Source: Candidatus Aminicenantota bacterium
GTDB lineage: Bacteria > Acidobacteriota > Aminicenantia > Aminicenantales > Aminicenantaceae
Assembly: GCA_011049545.1 (NCBI GenBank)
Contig: DRHQ01000056.1
Span: 1 to 64,000 of the forward strand
DNA length: 64,000 nt
Direction: 5' to 3'
Part shown: piece after piece, positions 1 through 9,576 of the stretch
Layout of the letters: each line of letters begins with the position of its first letter
Numbering within the stretch: the first letter of the stretch is position 1
The notes under the pieces: generated by a model
The model's input: only the letters and a program-made list of their open reading frames with translations
Database searches by the model: none
Told to the model about the DNA's origin: nothing
Made by a program: the position numbers and the translations under genes

Positions 1-1473
1 GATAGTGAGAGCGACAACTAAAGAGGCAAAAATAGACAAAATATAAGTAAATCCAAGCGGACGAAGCAATCTTCCTTCAAAACCGCTGAGGAAAAATAGC
101 GGTGCAAATACTAAAATAATGATTAAAGTGGCGAATAAAATCGGACGACGAATTTCATTGGCAGCATTGAGAATAACCAGAAAATCGTTTTTTTTCTGGT
201 CTTCCGGAAGGTGAGAATTCTGTTTTAACCGGCGGAATACATTCTCAACACTTATAATAGCGTCATCGACCAGTATTCCTACGGCAATAGCCATCCCTCC
301 AAGGGTCATAGTGTTTATGGTAATATCAGCCAATTTCATGACAAACAGAGTAAGAAGTAACGAAACTGGGATGGCTAATGAGGATATGAAAGTGGTTCGA
401 AAGTTGAGCAGAAAAATAAACAAAATAATCACAACGAGAATACCTCCATCCCGAATGGCATGAAAGACATTGGAAATGGCTACGCTTATGAAATCTGCTT
501 GTTTGAAAATTTCCTTATCGATTTTGATGTTTGGAGGAAGCTTTGATTGTATGTCATCCAGTATCCCATCTAATTCTTTAGTTAATTGTAGTGTATTGAT
601 ACCGGGCTGTTTCATAATAGATACGATGACTGCGGGCTGTTTATTAACCGAGGCTGTTCCCCTTTTTATTTTTGGGCCGAAAGCAACTTCGGCGATGTGT
701 TTCATAAGAATTGGTTTTGAATCGATCGTTGTTACTACAGAATTTTTTAAGTCTTCAAGAGTTTGAATCCGTCCCAGGCCTCTTATTATGTATTCCATTC
801 CTGACTGAACTGTAAAACCACTGGCAGAGTTTTCGTTGGCCTCCTTTATGGCTGTTTCAATTTGTTGGAATGAGATTTTATATTCCTTCATTCTTAATGG
901 ATCAACGGTAATCTGGTATTGTTTGACATCTCCACCTATCGGAATTACCTGGGATACTCCGCGAACGGAAAGGAGCCGTCGTCTTATCTCCCAATCAGCA
1001 ATCGATCGCAGTTCCATGGGAGAAACATTTTCTCCGGTTAGACCGATTAACATTATCTCGCCCATCAGAGAAGAAATAGGAGCCATGAAGGGAGGATCAC
1101 TCTCTGCCGGGAGTTGAGCAACAACCTGCTGTATTTTTTCGTTGACTATTTGCCGGGCATTATAAATATCCATACCCCAATCAAATTCTACCCAGACGAT
1201 GGATAAGCCTATGGCTGAGGTCGATCGTACTCTTCTTACATTGGGTGCTCCATTTAGAGCGGATTCAATGGGAAAGCTAATCAATATCTCTACTTCTTCA
1301 GGTGCCATCCCGTGTGCTTCAGTCAGAATTGTAACAGTTGGGGCTGTAAGATCCGGGAAAACATCTACCGGGATTTTTGAAGTTGTATACACACCCAGGA
1401 TTAAAATCAGAGCTGTCATGTAAATGACTATTGCTCTGTTTGTTAGGGACCAATGAATGATTTTGTTAAGCAT
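1..1473 (-). CDS. CusA/CzcA-type heavy-metal RND efflux permease (partial, runs off left edge)
   Basis: Reverse-strand translation gives MLNKIIHWSLTNRAIVIYMTALILILGVYTTSKIPVDVFPDLTAPTVTILTEAHGMAPEEVE..., typical of the RND N-terminus, and stays open to base 1. Absent from the ORF track because it has no stop in the window. Confidence 0.9.
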   Translation of the reverse strand, partial: MLNKIIHWSLTNRAIVIYMTALILILGVYTTSKIPVDVFPDLTAPTVTILTEAHGMAPEEVEILISFPIESALNGAPNVRRVRSTSAIGLSIVWVEFDWGMDIYNARQIVNEKIQQVVAQLPAESDPPFMAPISSLMGEIMLIGLTGENVSPMELRSIADWEIRRRLLSVRGVSQVIPIGGDVKQYQITVDPLRMKEYKISFQQIETAIKEANENSASGFTVQSGMEYIIRGLGRIQTLEDLKNSVVTTIDSKPILMKHIAEVAFGPKIKRGTASVNKQPAVIVSIMKQPGINTLQLTKELDGILDDIQSKLPPNIKIDKEIFKQADFISVAISNVFHAIRDGGILVVIILFIFLLNFRTTFISSLAIPVSLLLTLFVMKLADITINTMTLGGMAIAVGILVDDAIISVENVFRRLKQNSHLPEDQKKNDFLVILNAANEIRRPILFATLIIILVFAPLFFLSGFEGRLLRPLGFTYILSIFASLVVALTI

Positions 1474-1493
1474 GATGACCTATCTTGTTTTTA

Positions 1494-3053
1494 TTAATGA
1501 AAGTGTCCTTCGCCGACTTTTTTCCCTGAAGCCTCAGCAGCTAATTTGACTGCGTAGCCTCCCTGGACGACAACTTTTTCTCCTTCCAGTGCTCCGGCCA
1601 GAATTTGAATATAATTCTGGCCTTCCGGGCCAAGTTCGATGGCCCGTTTTTCAAAAGTCTCTCCCCCAAGCTGAATAAAACAAACCTTATTTCCTCCCGA
1701 ATCAAACACCGCGGATTTAGGAATGGCCAGAGTTTCAATCGCTTCTGCGGTATTGAGATAGGCAGTGACAAAAGAGCCGACTAAGAATTCGCTTAACGGA
1801 TTGGAAATTTCATAGATTGTTGAAACAGTTCTTGTGTTTTCGTCAATAACAGAGCCCGAAAAGATTAATTTTCCTTTATATTGCGCTATACCGTATGTTT
1901 TGCTTTTGTCTGTCGATATAAAGTATCCGCCTCTTGAATTTTTGATTTTGTTAATATCATTCTCAAAAACTGATATTTCCAGCCACACTTTGGTATCATC
2001 GAGGATAGTCATGATAATTTCGCCCGCCTTGACCTGTTCTCCCAGAATATATTTCAGATCAACGATTCTGCCTGCAATCGGAGAACGCAGATAGTAATAA
2101 GAGCTCTGGGTTTCACTTCCAGGTTGGAGCTTTATTTTTTGAAAAGCCTTTTTCTTTTTCAAGGCCTTGTTGTAGTTTGCTTCCGCAATAGCAAATCCGG
2201 CTTCGGATTCTAAAAGCCTCTTTTTCGGAACTGCATCTTTTTCAAAGAGCTTTTTCAATCTTTCCAGTTCACTTTGAGCCAGCTTCAACTTAGTTTTTGA
2301 GTTTTCAACTTCTAGATCTATCTGGTATTCATCTGAACTGCTGAAGGAGGCAAGAGAAGGTTCGATAATTGCCAGCACGTCTCCTGATCGAACCATGTCT
2401 CCCTGTCTGGGGAGAGCTATGTTTTTGTCAATTGCTATTTTCCCATCCAGAGGTGGGCTAATTTTAGCCATTTTATAAGCGGCTGGAACGATCTTTCCTG
2501 GAACTGAGATAGTCTGTGTAATCGTATGCTTTTGTAATGACCCAACTCTGAAATCCATTTTCCATTGTTGTTCTTTGAGGAAAGAGACTTCATCCAAAGA
2601 TTTTTTTTCATCGTCATCTTGGGGAGACAAGGATTCATAAACCTGAATAGTGCCCAAATTTAACCTGCCTGAAACCTTCGAAGACTCAAGAATTAAGCCA
2701 AATTTATATACTCCTGTTTCATCAAAAGTGTGCTTGGGAGTAAATATTCCATCTCTTATCGGATGATCTGCCCGAGCCACAGATTTTTGGCCTGAACTTT
2801 CATTAATAAATTCTAATTCCAAAACACCTTCAGTAATGGGCTTGAAATCAGAAAGATCTGTTAAATGAACCCCAAAACTTATCTCTTCTCCGGGAGTGGG
2901 CATCTGGTATTCCATAAATACTTCCAGTTTTTCGCTCCACTCAGTCAAAGCAACAGAGTATTCATCGTCTCTGGCGGCATCTTTTTTTGATGTGCATCCG
3001 AATGCAGTCAGGAAAACCAAAACCACAAGGAAACATATGATTTTATCTTTCAT
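1494..3053 (-). CDS. RND efflux periplasmic adaptor (HlyD/CusB family), lipoprotein-like signal
   Basis: ORF 1494..3083; likely start MKDKIICFLVVLVFLTAFGCTSKK (lipobox-like C). Barrel-sandwich and coiled-coil features (YYYLRSPIAGRIVDLKYILGEQVKAGE); adjacent to the RND permease. Confidence 0.88.
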   Translation of the reverse strand: MKDKIICFLVVLVFLTAFGCTSKKDAARDDEYSVALTEWSEKLEVFMEYQMPTPGEEISFGVHLTDLSDFKPITEGVLELEFINESSGQKSVARADHPIRDGIFTPKHTFDETGVYKFGLILESSKVSGRLNLGTIQVYESLSPQDDDEKKSLDEVSFLKEQQWKMDFRVGSLQKHTITQTISVPGKIVPAAYKMAKISPPLDGKIAIDKNIALPRQGDMVRSGDVLAIIEPSLASFSSSDEYQIDLEVENSKTKLKLAQSELERLKKLFEKDAVPKKRLLESEAGFAIAEANYNKALKKKKAFQKIKLQPGSETQSSYYYLRSPIAGRIVDLKYILGEQVKAGEIIMTILDDTKVWLEISVFENDINKIKNSRGGYFISTDKSKTYGIAQYKGKLIFSGSVIDENTRTVSTIYEISNPLSEFLVGSFVTAYLNTAEAIETLAIPKSAVFDSGGNKVCFIQLGGETFEKRAIELGPEGQNYIQILAGALEGEKVVVQGGYAVKLAAEASGKKVGEGHFH

Positions 3054-3429
3054 TACATTTTCTCCACATTTAGTTCTGTACAAACCAATTTTTCGATACT
3101 AAATACTGAAATATTACTTTGCAGTGTATGATCAATGAATTCAATTATATTTTCCTTCCTCTTTTCCAATCTGTAATTTATCAAACCTTCTAATCTGCCA
3201 TAATTTAGACGTTATAAGATATTATGTCAAGAAACTGAATAAAACCTCTAGTCCCCTCAATCCATTGAGGGCTTTATTAACCGGCTTCACCCATTCGGGG
3301 AGTGTGTACAGCTCCTCCTTTTGGCTCATGGGAAGAAGTTAGATGGTCTAATAAATGGGTTATGAGAAAAGCATGCGGTTAACGTATAAAGGAGCCTCAA
3401 AGACCTGGTACACTTTGGATGCTTCTGAC

Positions 3430-4302
3430 TTAATTAAAACTCCGGTACCAGTCAACCACCTCTTTGCCGATCTCATCGGGGAGGTCTTCTTGAAGGTAAT
3501 GTTTTCCTTTACCCAGATACACATCCTTCAGGTTCTTGAAATCTTGCTTGATCTGATCGACTTCCTTTTTTTTGGTGATGGCTCCGGGTTTCGCCCAGAG
3601 TAACAATTTGGGTATGTCGGATTGTTTCAGTTTCTCGTAATATCGCTGAACGATTTCTGCGTTATCCGCTGGATGGCCGTCGATCGGGATCTCATTAGGC
3701 CAAACCAGCACCGGCTTCCGACTTGATTCCTCAAGAAAAGGCTTTCGATAATGATCCATTTCCTCTTTTGTCAGTTTCCGTACCGTAAAACTTGGCAGGA
3801 CTTTTTCTATAAAAAAATTATTTTTAACGATCATCTTGGGCCCTTTTGTGGGATGCCGAAATCTTTTAAAAAGAAATCGTGCCAAAAGAGGGAATTCTTT
3901 CCAGTGCACGGGCCTTGTTACTGCCTCCATGAAGACTATACCTTTGACATTGGTTTCATTATTCATGGCGTAGTTGAAGCCAATGGCTGATCCCCAGTCA
4001 TGCATTACAAGAACGATGTTATTAAGATCAAGTAGTCGGATAAACTCATCGATATACCTGATATGAGTGGAAAATCTGTAGTCAATATCGGGCTTGTCCG
4101 ATTTTCCCATCCCGACCAGATCGACTGCGATCACTCTTCCCAAAGGCTTGATGTGAGGAATGATATTCCTCCAGAGATAACTCGAAGTCGGGTTGCCATG
4201 CAGAAAGAGGAATGGGGTTCCCTCTCCCTCATCTATGTAATGCATTTTCGAGCCTAGGACCTCCAGAAATTTTGATTCAAACGGAAATTCTGCTGAAATC
4301 AT
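3430..4302 (-). CDS. Haloalkane dehalogenase-like alpha/beta hydrolase
   Basis: HGNPTSSYLWRN, HDWGSAIGFNYA (nucleophile elbow), FMEAV, GKGKHYLQEDLPDEIG match the HLD-II catalytic pentad layout. Start chosen at MISAEF, which has an AAAGGAG RBS. Confidence 0.83.
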   Translation of the reverse strand: MISAEFPFESKFLEVLGSKMHYIDEGEGTPFLFLHGNPTSSYLWRNIIPHIKPLGRVIAVDLVGMGKSDKPDIDYRFSTHIRYIDEFIRLLDLNNIVLVMHDWGSAIGFNYAMNNETNVKGIVFMEAVTRPVHWKEFPLLARFLFKRFRHPTKGPKMIVKNNFFIEKVLPSFTVRKLTKEEMDHYRKPFLEESSRKPVLVWPNEIPIDGHPADNAEIVQRYYEKLKQSDIPKLLLWAKPGAITKKKEVDQIKQDFKNLKDVYLGKGKHYLQEDLPDEIGKEVVDWYRSFN

Positions 4303-4327
4303 TTTTTCTCCTTTACCGGTGATCGGA

Positions 4328-4999
4328 TTAGCCATTGCTTAGAGCGCTAATCAAAAACTCTCTCATCGGTTTTGCAGCTAAATAATAATCCATAAAGATA
4401 TCCACCAAACTGGGGTCCAGGATCAGGTTAACATCCAGTTTGGCGTAATAATAAAAGGCTTTGTTGAATAAAAGAGGTTGTTTCTCTGCCGCGTCATTAA
4501 ACTCGGCCGGGATTCGCTTGTTTTTATCGCCATGGATTCTGCCGTATTTGTCCTTAAAAACCCGGTCGGCCAACCGCTTTGAAAATGTGTCCGGATGTTC
4601 GGAAATATATTTTCTGATACTGTACAACCTGTCTTTCTCGAGAGTGTGAGCCCCTCCGTATATCATTATATTCGCTTCGCCCATGGAGAAAAAGATGCCG
4701 GGGAAATCCTTGTCTTTTTTTCCGGTCCGTGAAATGAGTGCTGACATCTGAGTCTTGTATGGAGTCTTGTCCTTGGAAAAGCGAAGGTCCCGATTGATCC
4801 TGAAAATCGACTCTGCCGGTGTGATTTTAACTTCAGGATCATCAGCCTGTATTTTTTTGATCATCCTTTCCACGAAGGAATGGAAGGGAGTCTTTACAGA
4901 AACTTCATACCTCTTTCTGTTTTGATCGAACCATTTTTTGTTATTGTTTTGAGATAGTTCTTTAAAGAAATCGATAAAATCTGCTGTAAACATAGCCAT
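4328..4999 (-). CDS. DUF2461 / TIGR02453 family protein
   Basis: FFKELSQNNNKKWFDQNRKRYE...FRINRDLRFSKDKTPYKTQMSA is characteristic of the family. Confidence 0.85.
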   Translation of the reverse strand: MAMFTADFIDFFKELSQNNNKKWFDQNRKRYEVSVKTPFHSFVERMIKKIQADDPEVKITPAESIFRINRDLRFSKDKTPYKTQMSALISRTGKKDKDFPGIFFSMGEANIMIYGGAHTLEKDRLYSIRKYISEHPDTFSKRLADRVFKDKYGRIHGDKNKRIPAEFNDAAEKQPLLFNKAFYYYAKLDVNLILDPSLVDIFMDYYLAAKPMREFLISALSNG

Positions 5000-5028
5000 A
5001 TTTAACTCCCTTAGATTATGAGAATCTT

Positions 5029-5715
5029 CTATGTAACTGGCTCTCCCTCTTGGGCAGATGCCTCATTTGACAGACTGACTGCGTAATAAAGTGAAGCGAA
5101 AGCCATGCTTATCCACATAATTGATAGGATGATTCCTATACCGAAGCAAATCAAACCGGCAATACAAATGGGAACGGCCAGTAAGCCGATAAGGAACACC
5201 TTCCCAGCATGCCCATTGGTCATGTTCCAGCTAGTCTTGACCGCCTCGATTACTTCCATCTTCCGATCCACCACGAGGTAAGGAGTAAAAGCCAGCTTAC
5301 AGGCAAATATGATTCCGGGCACTATTAACAGAATAAACCCAATAATAACAATAACAGTTACCAGCAGGGCGGCCAAAACAGCATTCCAATAGCTTTGAAA
5401 TGCTTCGAACATATTCTTTATCTCCAGCCTGTCCCCCCTGGCTGCCTTGAGATAGGAAAATGAAACGCCGTAGTTTACTGGCCAAACGAGCAGAATAGTG
5501 TAGACTGCTCCGAAAAGGCCTAGAAAAGGAACCTCTGCGCCTTTACTCCAACCACTCATCCCACTGGGGATGCCAATGACGAAGCCAATGATACCTATTA
5601 AGAACAGCTCCAGGAAATACTTCCAGAGTTGTCGCCACCCATTCCCATAAGACGAACCAACCCCAGGTACTAAAATACTCAATCTTTGTTCGCTCTGCTT
5701 TCTACCTTCAGCCAT
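5029..5715 (-). CDS. DUF4013-like polytopic membrane protein
   Basis: 228 aa, several hydrophobic helices, with LIVPGIIFACKLAFTPYLVVDRKMEVIEAVKTSWNMTNGHAGKVF. Confidence 0.65.
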   Translation of the reverse strand: MAEGRKQSEQRLSILVPGVGSSYGNGWRQLWKYFLELFLIGIIGFVIGIPSGMSGWSKGAEVPFLGLFGAVYTILLVWPVNYGVSFSYLKAARGDRLEIKNMFEAFQSYWNAVLAALLVTVIVIIGFILLIVPGIIFACKLAFTPYLVVDRKMEVIEAVKTSWNMTNGHAGKVFLIGLLAVPICIAGLICFGIGIILSIMWISMAFASLYYAVSLSNEASAQEGEPVT

Positions 5716-6096
5716 ATAAGCCTCCTTTCATCCGCATTCAGATAGTTGAATTTGAGTTTATTTTTATCTGGTTAAATTGTCAATACTGGCGACCTCCGCC
5801 CCTTCGAATCCAATCTCCGCTACGAAGACAAAGAAAGGAACAATTTTATTTGGTCTTTTTCATACTGAGGTGATAAATACTCAAATTTTTTTATAGGAAT
5901 TTGCTTTTTTGGGTTGCAACAATTCTCTCAATTTTTGTTCGGATTTCACTTACTGACACCTTTAAGATTTATATATAGAGATGAATGTCAAATATAGGAA
6001 AAAGCAAGAATAGAGGCGATAAAAGGTAAAGATATTCTTAAAGAGGGAAAACCTGATTATTATTGATCTATTAGATAATCATAAAATTTGCTTCAT

Positions 6097-6135
6097 TCAA
6101 CGAATTTGGTCACGGATTTGGTCACTAAAAACGAA
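6097..6135 (-). pseudogene. Possible C-terminal tail remnant of a tyrosine integrase
   Basis: Minus strand reads ..FLVTKSVTKFVE* with tandem 'ttggtcacgga', lying just left of a tRNA 3'-end-like fragment. This resembles tails of integrases that end at a tRNA att site. Confidence 0.3.
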
Positions 6136-6164
6136 AGAGAGGCAGGTAAGCGATTGGAAAAAAG

Positions 6165-6200
6165 TGGTGGGCACAGGCTTTGAACCTGCGGCCATTACGG
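6165..6200 (-). repeat. tRNA 3'-end-like fragment (putative att scar, degraded)
   Basis: tggtgggc-acaggctttgaacctgcggcc aligns with the T-arm/acceptor end of the intact tRNA-Val at 54221 (tggtgggcgatgcaggatttgaacctgcg), with a small deletion. Confidence 0.55.
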
Positions 6201-6319
6201 TAAAACAAAATGCGAGCTTAACCTTACACTGGATTTTTGACCTTAAAAGCTTTAAATTTAGAAGTAAGGAATGAAAATTTTTTGAAATATAAAAACCAAT
6301 TTCAAGAAGGAGTAATCTT

Positions 6320-7684
6320 ATGCTATCAAAATTAAGAAAATGTTTTTTGGCTATCCTTATTATGTTGGCTTTGGTCTCATCGGCCTTGGCTCCAAATGAA
6401 AAAAAAGGTGCAAACTGGCCGAGTTTCCGCGGGCAATATGCACGAGGGATAGGAGGAAATTTTTCAACTCCCGTATCCTGGAATATCGATAATTCAAAAA
6501 ATATCAAATGGATGACACCAATTCCCGGCTTAGGTCATTCAAGTCCGATTATATGGGGCAACCGGATATTCGTAACGACTGCCATCAGCGGGAAAGAAGA
6601 TCCGGAATTGAAAGTAGGACTTTATGGCAGTATAAAGCCAGTAGATGATGAGACAGCCCACCAGTGGAAAGTGTATTGCCTCGACAAAAATTCAGGAAAA
6701 ATATTGTGGGAAAAATTGGCACACAAGGGCATACCAAAAGTAAAGCGGCATCCCAAATCAACTCACGCCAATTCTACACCCGCAACTGATGGGAAGTATG
6801 TTGTTGCCTTTTTCGGGTCTGAAGGGCTTTATTGCTATGACATGAAAGGCAAATTGATCTGGAAAACAGATTTTGGCATTCTAGATTCGGGTTTTTTCGT
6901 CGATCCTTCAGCTCAATGGGGATTTGCCAGTTCTCCAGTCATCCATGATGGCGTTGTTGTTGTGCAGTGTGATGTTCTAAGCTTTGCATTTCTTGCCGCT
7001 CTTGATATCAAGACAGGAAAAGAAATTTGGCGGAGCCCCCGGGAAGATGTGCCTACCTGGAGTACGCCGACCATTCATGTTGGCAGCCAGAGAACACAGA
7101 TTATTGTCAATGGATTTAAACATGTTGGTGGGTATGATTTTAAGACAGGAAAAGAATTGTGGAAAATAAAAGAGGGTGGCGATATTCCTGTTCCGACACC
7201 GGTAGTCGCCCATGATATGGTTTTTATAAATAGCGCTCATGGGAAGCTGTCACCCATATATGCCATAAAACTGAGTGCAAAAGGTGATATATCCTTGCAG
7301 GCAGGAAATACATCGAACGAGTATATCGCCTGGAGCGTTAGACGCGGCGGAGCCTATCTGCAAACTCCGCTTGTTTATGGTGAATATCTCTACAATTTAA
7401 GAGGGAACGGTTCATTAACTTGCTACCGTGCCAAGACAGGCGAGCTCGTATACCAAGAAAAACTCGGGGATATGGCCAGTTTCTCCGCGTCCGGCATTGC
7501 CGCTGATGGGAAATTATACTTTTCTGGAGAAAACGGAGATATTTTTGTTGTCAAAGCAGGGCCCGATTTTGAAGTTTTAAGTACAAATTCAATGCAAGAT
7601 ATCTGTATGGCAACACCAGCTGTTTCGGAAGGTGTTTTATTTTTTAGAACGCATCATTTTCTAGCAGCTGTTTCGGATCAATGA
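6320..7684 (+). CDS. PQQ-binding-like beta-propeller repeat protein (exported)
   Basis: Signal peptide; NWPSFRGQYARG motif; repeated propeller blades such as KTGKEIW, KTGKELWKI, DGKLYFSGENGDIFVV. Confidence 0.88.
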   Translation: MLSKLRKCFLAILIMLALVSSALAPNEKKGANWPSFRGQYARGIGGNFSTPVSWNIDNSKNIKWMTPIPGLGHSSPIIWGNRIFVTTAISGKEDPELKVGLYGSIKPVDDETAHQWKVYCLDKNSGKILWEKLAHKGIPKVKRHPKSTHANSTPATDGKYVVAFFGSEGLYCYDMKGKLIWKTDFGILDSGFFVDPSAQWGFASSPVIHDGVVVVQCDVLSFAFLAALDIKTGKEIWRSPREDVPTWSTPTIHVGSQRTQIIVNGFKHVGGYDFKTGKELWKIKEGGDIPVPTPVVAHDMVFINSAHGKLSPIYAIKLSAKGDISLQAGNTSNEYIAWSVRRGGAYLQTPLVYGEYLYNLRGNGSLTCYRAKTGELVYQEKLGDMASFSASGIAADGKLYFSGENGDIFVVKAGPDFEVLSTNSMQDICMATPAVSEGVLFFRTHHFLAAVSDQ

Positions 7685-7711
7685 ATTTTAAGCTGAGGAA
7701 AGGTTTTAGAC

Positions 7712-9163
7712 ATGAATAAGAAGAGTAAGATTCCATTGAAAATTAAATGGCGGGTTCCTCTTTACATGAAATTTTGCATTCTATCTTTGTGCCTCATTGT
7801 TCTGGCTTTCGCCAATAAAAATGAACTTAAGGATAGTGGAAAGGATTATGCTTCGGTTCAAAAAACGTCCAAGATCATTCAAGGCAGCGGTAACTGGCCT
7901 TCGTTTCGTGGAGAACATGCTAGGGGTGCCGTTGATTTGCAAGATCTTCCTGATACATGGGATGGAGAGAGCGGCAAAAACATTAAATGGAAGACACTTA
8001 TTCCAGGGCTTGCGCATTCCAGTCCAAGCATCTGGGGTGAGAAACTTTTTGTCACTACGGCCATCACCAGCCGAAAAAACGCATCATTTCGTCATGGGCT
8101 GTATGGCGCCGGGGATGCCTCCGAAGATCGCTCTCATCATCGTTGGTGTCTCTATTGCCTAGATAAAAAAACGGGTGAATTTATCTGGCAGCGCACCGTT
8201 GTTGAAGGGATACCAAAAGACAAACGTCACATTAAATCCACATATGCGAATTCCACCCCGGCGACCGATGGTCGTTACATCGCTGTTTTTTTTGGTTCTC
8301 ATGGATTGTATGTCTATGATATGAGCGGGACTTTAGTCTGGAAAAAGGATCTTGGAAAAATTGATTGCGGGGCATATGATAAACCTTCGTTTGAGTGGGG
8401 CCCTGCAAGCTCACCGATCATCTACAAAGACATGGCAATTGTCCAATGTGATACGCAAAAAGAATCATTTTTAATCGCTTGTGATATCAAAACTGGTAGA
8501 ACCCTTTGGAAAACGATGAGAGATGAACTTCCTTCCTGGGGAACACCGACAATAGTTTTAGGTGAGGAAAGAGATGAGCTGGTGACGAATTCATCAAATT
8601 TTATTTATGGCTATGATCCGGAAACTGGAAAAGAACTTTGGCGGCTTGGAGGAAGCTCTAAAATCACGGCTCCGACACCAATATTTTTTGAAAACCTGAT
8701 CGTTGTCTGCAGCGGACGACGTCCTGAGGCACCGATTTTTGTAATAAAGACAGGTGCGAGTGGCAATATTTCCCTTAAAGATAATCAAACGAGCAATGAG
8801 TTTATTGCCTGGACCGGGACTCGCCGCGGACCTTATATGCCCACGCCTATCATCTATCGAGGATACCTCTATGCCCTCCGAAACAATGGTTGGCTTGACT
8901 GTTATGATCTACGGACTGGGGAAGAAATCTACCGGAAGAGTATCCCGCATGCAGGAGGAGGCTTTAGCGCTTCTCCTGTAGCGGCTGATGGCCTATTATA
9001 TCTTTCTGGTGAAGATGGAGATATCTTTGTTGTGAACTCTGGATCAGAATTCAAACTTATGGCAACAAACAAGATGGGGGAATTGCTCATGGCTACACCG
9101 GCCATTTCAAAGGGGATGATATATGTTCGAGCCGAACATCACTTATTTGCCATTGGGCGATAG
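7712..9163 (+). CDS. PQQ-binding-like beta-propeller repeat protein (exported, paralog of 6320..7684)
   Basis: [49 protein letters not shown] parallels the preceding ORF closely. Confidence 0.88.
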   Translation: MNKKSKIPLKIKWRVPLYMKFCILSLCLIVLAFANKNELKDSGKDYASVQKTSKIIQGSGNWPSFRGEHARGAVDLQDLPDTWDGESGKNIKWKTLIPGLAHSSPSIWGEKLFVTTAITSRKNASFRHGLYGAGDASEDRSHHRWCLYCLDKKTGEFIWQRTVVEGIPKDKRHIKSTYANSTPATDGRYIAVFFGSHGLYVYDMSGTLVWKKDLGKIDCGAYDKPSFEWGPASSPIIYKDMAIVQCDTQKESFLIACDIKTGRTLWKTMRDELPSWGTPTIVLGEERDELVTNSSNFIYGYDPETGKELWRLGGSSKITAPTPIFFENLIVVCSGRRPEAPIFVIKTGASGNISLKDNQTSNEFIAWTGTRRGPYMPTPIIYRGYLYALRNNGWLDCYDLRTGEEIYRKSIPHAGGGFSASPVAADGLLYLSGEDGDIFVVNSGSEFKLMATNKMGELLMATPAISKGMIYVRAEHHLFAIGR

Positions 9164-9576
9164 ATGTAGTGTGGGAAAACTTAATTCTAGTCCTAAGGTT
9201 ATGTGTCAGGCAGGAAAAAAATAATTACTCGGTGAAACAGGATCTCTAATGAATAAAAATGCGGAATCAGTACTATAAAATGTCAGAATCTTTACAGGTT
9301 CGATTTCGCTCCGGTACAAAAACTTGACGGAGAATAATCCCTCTAGTATATTATTAATTCTGTAGGATTAGTATGAAATTATTTTTTTTATGCGAATTTC
9401 TATTGATAATAAGGCTGAATGGTTCGTAGATTAAAAAAATAAGATAATATATCAATCGGACAGAATGATCGAGAATAGGAGAAGCAGTAAAATTTTTTGA
9501 GGTGAGATATGAGGAAAATGGTCGCCTTTACCTGCGGCACGGCGACGCTTTAATGGTCTATCATATTGCTAAATAA

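Noticed and set aside
3355-3603. 82-aa plus-strand ORF overlapping the dehalogenase
   Set aside because: Antisense to a gene with strong motifs; no RBS or family signature.
6097-6507. 136-aa minus-strand ORF as a real gene
   Set aside because: It overlaps the start of a convincing propeller gene and the tRNA fragment; its C-terminal VFSDQIRDQIR is an out-of-frame reading of the repeat.
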